Shown here: piece after piece, positions 56,945 through 64,000 of the stretch
Position numbering within the stretch: the first letter of the stretch is position 1
Layout of the letters: the number at the start of each line of letters is the position of its first letter
NCBI GenBank assembly: GCA_025531455.1
Contig: JAMYHL010000009.1
Location: forward strand, 434,001-498,000
Length of the DNA: 64,000 nt
Source: Apiotrichum sp. Y4204
Lineage: Eukaryota > Basidiomycota > Tremellomycetes > Trichosporonales > Trichosporonaceae
Reading direction: 5' to 3'
Program-made: the position numbers and the translations under genes
Notes under the pieces: generated by a model
Database searches by the model: none
What the model was told of the DNA's origin: nothing
What the model saw: the letters and a program-made list of their open reading frames with translations, nothing else

Positions 56945-57817
56945 CGTGTGTTTGTATAACTCGATTCCATGTAGCGACAGATGGTACAGTGCTTCGAACA
57001 TGCCTCGAACAGGACCGACCTCGACAGCAGCACCGTCACACAATTAAGCGACACACCTTCTGTTGTCCACCCGGTCCACTCCAGTCCCTTTGTCACGAGC
57101 TCACGAGTCTTCTGTGGCCCTGGGGGTCCAACATCGGGACGTGGAGAATGCAATCAGTCCATCTGTACCCTGGTCGATGAGGTAAACGCGACAAGAACAG
57201 AGAACCGGGCTGTCGAGCGCGTGGAGGGGGGCGCGGAGACCTGCAGTCCTGCAGCCATAGGCCATGGGCGGCGGTGGACGTGTGTGTGTGATGTCACCAG
57301 ATGGGACACCATGTTTGTTGTGCCTTTGGCGGCTATTGCCGGTTATCAACCCTCCACCTCACACTGCTCCCCTGCTCCCCGGGTCTGATCCACACGTCAT
57401 TCCTCTCTTGTCCTATCCACCCACTTAGTAGGATTTTCGACTGGGGATCCGTTTATCCGGTTTTCCGAGCAGCCCAGCTCCGAGTGGGGTTGAAAGGAAA
57501 GCTCCGAGTCGACACTGGGAAGAGGGTGTTGCAGATGAAATGACTGTAGGTGACTCATATCGGGTGGAGGCGCCGAGTGGAACAATGGGACAATGGAACG
57601 GCAATGGGCGTCGACTCGGAGCGGAGCACGGCGATCTCTGTACTGAGCTGTGGATCTGTGATCTGCATGCGATCTGCGCCGGAATGTCCCAACTCTTTTA
57701 TTAACATTGCCATATCGTTTTTATTTCTCCACAATCTTTGTTGGTCTTGTTCATTCGCTCTTTGCTCGCTAGCCTCTCTGTAGCTCGTGCTCCACACTGC
57801 CTCTACGGCCACATCAC
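56945..57817. other. Intergenic, PDX3 promoter
   Basis: 873 bp; no supported gene. Confidence 0.55.
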
Positions 57818-58748
57818 ATGATCTCCTCGCGACAGCTGCCCGCCCTTCTCCGCCCGCTCCGCCCGCTCCGCATGACTCTCAACCCCGCGACCCTCCGTCA
57901 CTCCTCCTCCATGCCCGACAGCAACGGTCCCCTCCCGCCGCCCACGCCGCCCATCGACGACCCCAACGCCATCACGACCACCAAGGACGGCGTCAAGCTC
58001 ATGGCACACAACCAGTACAAGGCGACGCGGCTGCTGCGCAGCGACCTGCCGGCAGACCCGCTCGTCTTCTTCCGCGGCTGGCTCGCCGACGCGCTCCACC
58101 CTCCAGCCGGGTCGGGCCTCGTCCCCGTCCGCGAACCCGAGGCCATGACGCTCAGCACCGCGACCGCTAGTGGCATCCCGTCGTCCCGTGTCGTGCTCCT
58201 CAAGGAGGTCGATTCCCGCGGGTTTGTCTTTTTCACAAACTACCACTCGCGCAAGGGCCGCGAACTCACCGAGAACCCGTATGCTTCGCTCGCGTTCCAC
58301 TGGCGCGAGACGTCCCGCCAGGTCCGTGTCGTCGGCCGCGCGGAGCGCGTCTCCCGCGAGGAGAGCGCCGCGTACTTTGCGACCCGGCCGCGGGGGTCGC
58401 AGATCGGCGCATGGGCGTCCACCCAGTCCTCTGCTATTGGGGAGGACTTCCTCCCCCATGCCGTCGCAGAAGCGCAGAAGCGCTTCGAGGGCAAGGACGT
58501 GCCGTGCCCAGAGCACTGGGGCGGCTGGCGTGTGGTCCCATTGTGAGTACCAATGCTTGAGGCTTTCCATCGCAGGCGCGCATGCCCACTTGCTGCCACT
58601 CCATCCTCCACTCCCGAGTCCCAGATTGTTGCTAACCCTTAGCGAGGTCGAGTTCTGGGCAGGCCAGCCGAGCCGCCTGCACGACCGCTTCCGCTACGAG
58701 CGCCCGCAGGACGGCGGCGCGTGGACCGTCGAGCGTCTCTCCCCATGA
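57818..58748 (+). CDS. PDX3: Pyridoxamine/pyridoxine 5'-phosphate oxidase
   Basis: FMN enzyme making pyridoxal 5'-phosphate, last step of the vitamin B6 salvage pathway. Two exons (57818-58542, 58643-58748) close to 276 residues. Recognisable blocks: [25 protein letters not shown] in pieces, [41 protein letters not shown], and the C-terminal [17 protein letters not shown] with ERLSP at the end. The N terminus is Arg/Ser/Leu-rich without acidic residues (1-31) and looks like a mitochondrial presequence. In-frame Met19 and Met32 could give a cytosolic form. Confidence 0.94.
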
Positions 58749-59438
58749 GTCATAAACCTAGACTGTGCTAGACGGGTGGTCGGAACATGCAGGCGCAGAA
58801 AATATTCATCCCATCACCAAGATGAAAGTGTGCGCCGCCACCGGCCGCCAAGGCTTTTCGTCACCGCCGCGGTGTTGCCGGCACGTTTTACACCGTGCGC
58901 GCCGTGCGGTCTCGGGAAATCGCGAGCTGCCATGGCTCGTTCTCTGCCCGCGGCGGGGATAAATGCCTCCCATACAGTTGTCGATCTCGTACTTCATCCA
59001 TATGTAATGTCCAGCTATTAGAGAGGAGCGTGACCTAGTTGCACTAAGATCGGGCATTTGCACGTGGGCCAATTTTCTTGATAAGATATAAGATAAAAGC
59101 TCCCTGCATCTCCATCTCATTCTATTTGTCGTCTTCATCGATCATACTCTCGCGCCTCTCGAAGGAGTGGGGAGAGGCTGTGCATCGTGCGATCATGGAC
59201 TCTGCACAGTGGCCCGCATGGCCCGGCTTGGCGTGGCCACTTGGCGACTGTGCCACTGCACCGCGGACCACGGCCCACGGACCGTCGTACCGCGGACCGC
59301 ATGCCCGACGTCATGGCGCATGACGCAACTTGGACATACCAACGAAGAAACTGGAGCTGCGTAAAGATGCACGAGCAAAGCGATGCTTGCCCCACTTTTT
59401 GACGTTCCTCCATCTCCCATCCATACTACTCTAACACG
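58749..59438. other. Intergenic
   Basis: 690 bp, promoter of the downstream coiled-coil gene; no gene or RNA seen. Confidence 0.55.
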
Positions 59439-60832
59439 ATGTCCGACCCGATCGCCGCGAATGCCCAGCGCGTGAGTTTAGGCTGATCGCAGAACTCACA
59501 CCCAGCACCAGGCGCTCCTGCGCGAACTCCGCGAGACGGACTATGCGCCGCCGACGCTCGCGGAGATGAAGGCGTGCCAGGACAGGACGCAGGCCGAGCT
59601 GAATGCCGAGATGAAGGTGATCGACAACTTGAGGAAGAATACGTGAGCCGCGGCAGTAAATTGTTCTGACGGTCAGGAAGAAGGAGCTCAAGGACTTTCA
59701 GAAGATCAAGGACCGCACGGCCAAGCGCCTCTGGGTCAAGGTCACGAATCCGAGCTCGCACCGCGAAGTGCTCTCCGAGCGCGAGGAAAAGGAGGAGCGC
59801 GAGTACATGGAGGCATACGGCAAGGAGCAGGCGTGTGAGGCGCGCATCGCCGCCATGAAGGAGCAGATTGACGAGCTCATCCCGCAGGTATGATCTAGAA
59901 GCTTTTGGCTGCTGACGGGGCTGATTCGCGTCCTGCGGAATGTGGCGGCGCGCCATCGCGAGGTCCGCGACGAGCTTAATGCCCTCTATGAGCGCGTGTT
60001 CAAGGGCCCCACGCCAGAGTATCCCTCCGAGGACGCGCTCGAGCAGGCGGCGAACGAAGCACAGAAGGCGTACGACGAGGTACGTTATTGAAAGTCCAGA
60101 GAGCGGGCCACACAGTGATCCTCTGGAGCCCTCCTTGATCTTTTCTCACACCAGGTACAATCCAAGGCGACAGCGGAGCAGCGCGCGTTTGCGCTTCTCA
60201 CCCAGGCGTCGGCGCTGATGCAGCGCGCGCGCATGAGCCTGGAGAACGCGCTCAGCGCCTCGCGGGTGGACATGTTTGGCGGCGGCGCAATGTGGGACAT
60301 GATGGAGCGGTCGCATCTCGCCGAGGCGCAGCGCGCCGCCGACCAGGCGCGCATGATGGTCCTCCAGGCGCGCCAGCTGCAGCCCGCGATCAGTGACCTC
60401 GCGCAGCTGAATATGCCTACTGGGTGAGTACACAGTTTATTTTCTAGTGCTGACAAGAGCCACCTCATGTCGGACATGTTCTTCGACAACATCTTTACCG
60501 ACTATGCGTTCCACCAGAAGATCCAGGCGGCGGCGTCGCGCACGGCGCTCGTGCACCGCCAGCTGGCGGGCATTCTCGTACAGAGCAAGCAGCACTACAC
60601 GATGCTGGAGCAGGAGGCCTCGCGGCTGGGTAACATTCTCGCCGAGCACCGCGACAAGCTCCGCGATATCCGACGCCGTATCATGGAGGCTGCGGCTGCC
60701 AACGCTGGAGAGGGCACGTGGCAGGCGCCCCCGCCGACTTACCAGCAGGCCGCTGCTACGACTGCCGACCAGCCCACGCAGTTTGCGCCCCCGCCTGGGC
60801 CGCCGCCGCCCGGTGCTGCCCCACCAGCCTAG
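59439..60832 (+). CDS. Coiled-coil protein of unknown function with proline-rich tail
   Basis: Not recognised. Exons 59439-59471, 59512-59642, 59677-59887, 59963-60079, 60155-60423 and 60460-60832 close to 377 residues. The first 300 residues are charged, heptad-like helix (KACQDRTQAELNAEMKVIDN, AHRDK-type repeats, MLEQEASRLGNILAEHRDKL). The last 40 residues are Pro/Ala/Gln-rich (APPPGPPPPGAAPP), a possible SH3, WW or profilin ligand. No signal peptide, membrane helix or catalytic motif. A structural or membrane-curving role would fit but is a guess. Confidence 0.75.
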
Positions 60833-61070
60833 ATCTCAGCGCGAGTAATGTTAGGTATGAGGTAATGCTGTGATGGTAGAAGATGGGATGGAGATAATAT
60901 GGTGGAGGAATACTTGATGTGATGTAGGTAAGGTGATTAGTAAATGATCGGTCAACCCACTTGCGAGATACCTTCAACTTGTAGTGCTCAGATGAATCTT
61001 CCAATACCGCTCTCCGACCCCCAAGTCATTCCTCGTCCGATCTATAAATGCATATTCCTACATACACGCA

Positions 61071-63354
61071 CTACTCCTCGTCGTCGGAGGACTCGCGCAC
61101 CTCGCGCAGCGCCTTCTCGACCTCGCGGCGGCGCTGGTCGCGCGTCTTGCGCTGGACACGCACCCAGGCACCAAGCGGTGTCGTCTCGACCTTGACGTCC
61201 TGGGCAAAGCGCGCGACCTCGGAGCGGTCACGGGGCGCAAACGACACGTTGCGGCGCTTCTGCTCAACCCATGTGCGGTTCGCGTCGAGCTTGTCGACCA
61301 GCACCTTGAGCTGCGTCGCAACCTTGGGGGAGCCTGCGCTGCCGCGCTTGATGTGCCGCTTGATCGACGTAATCACCGGTAGCACAATCTCGGGGAAGGC
61401 AATGTTCGTGGCGATCTGCGCGTGGTAGTCGGCCAGCAGGAAGACGAGCTCCTCGCCCAGCGTCTCCTGGTACACGCGCGTCTTGACGTATGCGGCCGGC
61501 GCGCGGATGACGTACGCGAGGTCGAGGGGCTTGAGTGTCGCCTTCTTCGGGTTGGAGCGGCGGAACTCGGCAGAGTCGAGGATCTCGAGGAGGAACGGCG
61601 CGATCGGGATGTAGGTACCTGTGAGCGCCACGAGGCGGATGATCGACGAGAGGACGTGGAAGCGCAGCGGGAAGTAGCGCGACGACGGGAGGAGGCGGAC
61701 CATGCCGAGCGCGATCTGAGTCAGGGGGTAGATGAGAGGCTTCAGAGGGCTCTCAAGACCGCCACGAGCACGCTGTCCCTCGACGCTCGCGGCGCCGGCG
61801 AGGACCTGCGACCAGAAGTCGATTGAGTGGACGTACGCCCAGTTGTACACAGCCTTGAAGGCCTGACCGTCCTCACCACCCTTGCCTGATGTGGTCGAAC
61901 GCACAACGTTACGGATGTGCACAGCGAGCATACGGATAAAGGTGAAGGCGTGCTGGTACGAGAGTGCCGGGTCAAGCTGGTACAGCTCGGACGCCGTGTT
62001 CTTCATCAGGTTGAGAGCGGGCAGCGTGTGCACCGAGGTGAGGCGCATCGGGGGAAGAAGCGCGCGGTAGATGTTCTGCCGTGTCAGTTATATCCAGGAG
62101 ATGGCCGCAACTCACCCTCAAGCACGCATCCTTGATCGCCTCGTCACCGGCGACAAACATCTTGCGGATGGCAAGGAATGCAGCGATGCGGACGCTGTCG
62201 GATGCACTTGACCAGAGGTCGAGGAGGACCTTGAGGTATGCGCGCAGGTGCTTGCGGGCACCGAGGATCCATGGAAGAAGCTTGGCGCTCTCGGTGACGG
62301 CCATCGTGAGCAGGCTGCCGGCCTCAGAGTCGTCCTCGCCCGCCAGGGCGGACGGAGTGGTGGGGAGCGACTTGATGAGGTGGAGCAGCGTGGAGAAGTG
62401 AGAAAGAATGATGCGGTCAAAGTTGGCAGGCGCCGACTTCTTGGTCGCCTGGAGCTTTATCCTGCCGTTCGGGAGCGTCTTGTACGGCGCGTGGGCGGCA
62501 AGAACAACAGGAGTGAACTTGAGGGCGGTAATAACAAGCTTGTTGAACACCTCGGCACTCGGGATGGTGTACTTGGTGTCCAGGCCCGCTCCCTGCTCTC
62601 CATCGTCCTCGTTCATGTGAGCAGCCGCGCGGAACGCGACCATCATCTTGCGGAGCGAGCGGATGGAGTGCTGCTGGTCGGGTTAGCCTAACTCTCCATC
62701 ATCACCACCCACCTTGATCATGGCTTCGCGCCATCCGCGCAGCATCTTCATGGTGACGACAATCTTCTTGACGGGTGCGTCCTCCTCATCGTCCTCATCC
62801 ATCATCTCGTCGTCGCTCACATCCTCCTCCTCGTCCTCATCCTCGTCCTCGTCCATGTCGTTCTTGCTCCTGCCGAACTGGAGCAGCGTCGGGTCCTCAG
62901 CCTTGAGGTGCTTGAAGAACTCGGGATCCTTCTTCTCCAGATCAGCCATGGCGCGCGCCATAGCCTCCTCATCCATGTCGTCCCCGTCCTCCATCTCCTC
63001 GTCCTCGTCCTCGTCGTCCTCCTCATCCTCCTCACTCAGGTCCTCGAGGTCCGAACCCTCCTCAATCGGCACGTCAAGCCCGCCAGCACCAAACAGCTCG
63101 TCCACCGTCCGCGCAACACCCCCAACCTTCCCCCCGCGCATCTTCTTCCCCTCATCCACCTCGTCATCCTCCTCCTCCCCCTCGTCATCAGAAACCTCGT
63201 GTTCGGGCCGGGCACCCCCACGCTGCCGCTTGCGCTGCTCGACCTTCTCCTCAAACTTTTCCTTCTTCGCACGCTGCGAGCGCCGGTTCTTGATCGTCTC
63301 CGTCAGCTTGCCCGACGAGGCGAAGCGCTTGAACTGCTTGGTGGGGCGTCCCAT
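61071..63354 (-). CDS. NOC2: Nucleolar complex protein 2 (NOC2), 60S biogenesis
   Basis: Ribosome assembly factor that pairs with NOC1 or NOC3 during 60S subunit maturation and nuclear export. Exons 62713-63354, 62116-62673 and 61071-62075 close to 734 residues. The N terminus is basic, then long acidic tracts follow (EEDEEDDEDEDEE-like), as in the family. The body has helical-repeat sequence; recognisable Noc2 blocks include LGARKHLRAYLKVLLDLW, FRRSNPKKATLKPLDLAYVIR, VYQETLGEELVFLL and the RNVSFAPRD segment near the C terminus, which is again charged. The first exon accounts for about half of the acidic, disordered part. Confidence 0.94.
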
Positions 63355-63743
63355 GGCGGCCGGCGGATGGGGTTTTGGGTGGTATGGGTGGTGAGGAGAA
63401 GGACTGGCCGTCTTGTTCGAAAAATCAACCCAAGGCATTGCAGCGTGCAGAATTTGCCACCGTTTGCATAAAAAAAGTGGAGGAGACGCGGAGAGCAGAT
63501 GCATCTCCGTCAAGACAGAATCATTGACGCATCACGTGATGCCTTCAAAAACCCCCCAGCACCTGAGACAATGTCTGGCAGCTGGCAAAGCAGATCCATG
63601 GTTGTATTGCTGTACTGCTGTATCATCGGCGCGGCGCGCGCTATGTCGGTGACCGGCAGAAAGGTAGCTATGAGCGGGGAGGCGACAGGGACTAAAAGAG
63701 TCCAAGCGGCTGGACACGAATGACGACCTCAGTCCTCTGCACT
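63355..63743. other. Intergenic, NOC2 promoter
   Basis: 389 bp; no gene supported. Confidence 0.55.
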
Positions 63744-64000
63744 TCATCCCTCCATGCGGAACACCTCCTCGGCGTCGGACCACCACGGCCCGGCCGCTGA
63801 GCCGGTCGCCCCGGGGATAAAGCTCTCCTGCATGCCGTCCGTCATCTGCGGCGTCAGCAATCAGCAATTAGCTGTCCGAGATTCCCAGCGGCTGAGCAGT
63901 CTCTTGAGACCTGAATATTGACCAAGATTCCTCAACACAGCGACTCACCTCCCACCACCGCCTCGTCGCCTCGCTCTCCCCAATCCCCTGCGTGTCTGCC
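63744..64000 (-). CDS. L-rhamnose mutarotase, C-terminal end only
   Basis: Partial gene running off the right edge. Exons 63949-64000 and 63744-63845 are in phase and encode the last 51 residues: TRRWWEMTDGMQES ... GPWWSDAEEVFRMEG. The paired WW motifs and the EEVF ending match the L-rhamnose mutarotase family (PF05336), which interconverts rhamnose anomers; family members typically have about 100-110 residues, so roughly half is visible. Confidence 0.8.

Overview
The window is a nuclear genome segment from a basidiomycete fungus, most likely a tremellomycete yeast of the Cryptococcus/Trichosporonales kind. Genes are GC-rich and densely packed. Almost every gene is cut by short introns with GTGAGT-like donors, CTGAC/CTAAT branch sites and YAG acceptors, many only 30-60 nt long. 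The family content (Hikeshi, HRD1, importin-11/Kap120, TRM61, VPS2, NOC2, PDX3, Zn2Cys6 regulators, CaM kinases) is fungal. The order-level assignment is inference. For most genes I followed reading phase exon by exon; protein lengths given as exact come from models whose phases close from ATG to stop.

Layout: 1-1457 CaM-kinase (-, cut by the window edge); 2743-3566 OPI10/Hikeshi (+) convergent with HRD1 (-, 3620-5929). Then a nested mobile island, 6173-17415: a TA-flanked Tc1/mariner/pogo-type DNA transposon whose transposase ORF is split by a young, apparently intact Ty3/gypsy chromovirus (7558-15433). Then KAP120 (-), TRM61 (+), a 998-aa Zn2Cys6 factor with a 6-nt microexon (+), a CaMKK-like kinase (-), a BTB-like protein (-), VPS2 (-), a membrane-anchored PDI (+), tRNA-Gln, an unknown gene (-), a second Zn2Cys6 factor (-) divergent from a Baeyer-Villiger monooxygenase (+), tRNA-Thr (-), a GNAT acetyltransferase (-), tRNA-Pro (-), a Ser/Thr-rich single-pass membrane protein (-), a metallophosphoesterase (+), PDX3 (+), an unknown coiled-coil protein (+), NOC2 (-), and the 3' end of an L-rhamnose mutarotase (-).

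The most unusual part is the chromovirus. Its 486-bp LTRs differ at one base, it has a 5-bp GAGCA target duplication, gag and pol meet at a TAATG stop/start overlap, and its presumed primer-binding site is complementary to the predicted 5' end of its own RNA (Tf1-like self-priming). Between pol and the 3' LTR it carries, on the opposite strand, a 441-aa gene with two well-formed spliceosomal introns and a Cys6 cluster resembling a Zn2Cys6 domain. Because these introns are antisense to the genomic RNA they would survive retrotransposition. The gene shares a TCGA-rich signature with the LTRs and gag/pol, which suggests a resident accessory gene. I do not know of a described example.

Most host genes are housekeeping functions: ER quality control (HRD1, PDI), nuclear transport (Hikeshi, Kap120), ribosome and tRNA maturation (NOC2, TRM61), ESCRT-III, vitamin B6. 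Two kinases of one pathway type (CaM kinase and CaM-kinase kinase) lie about 30 kb apart; this may be coincidence.
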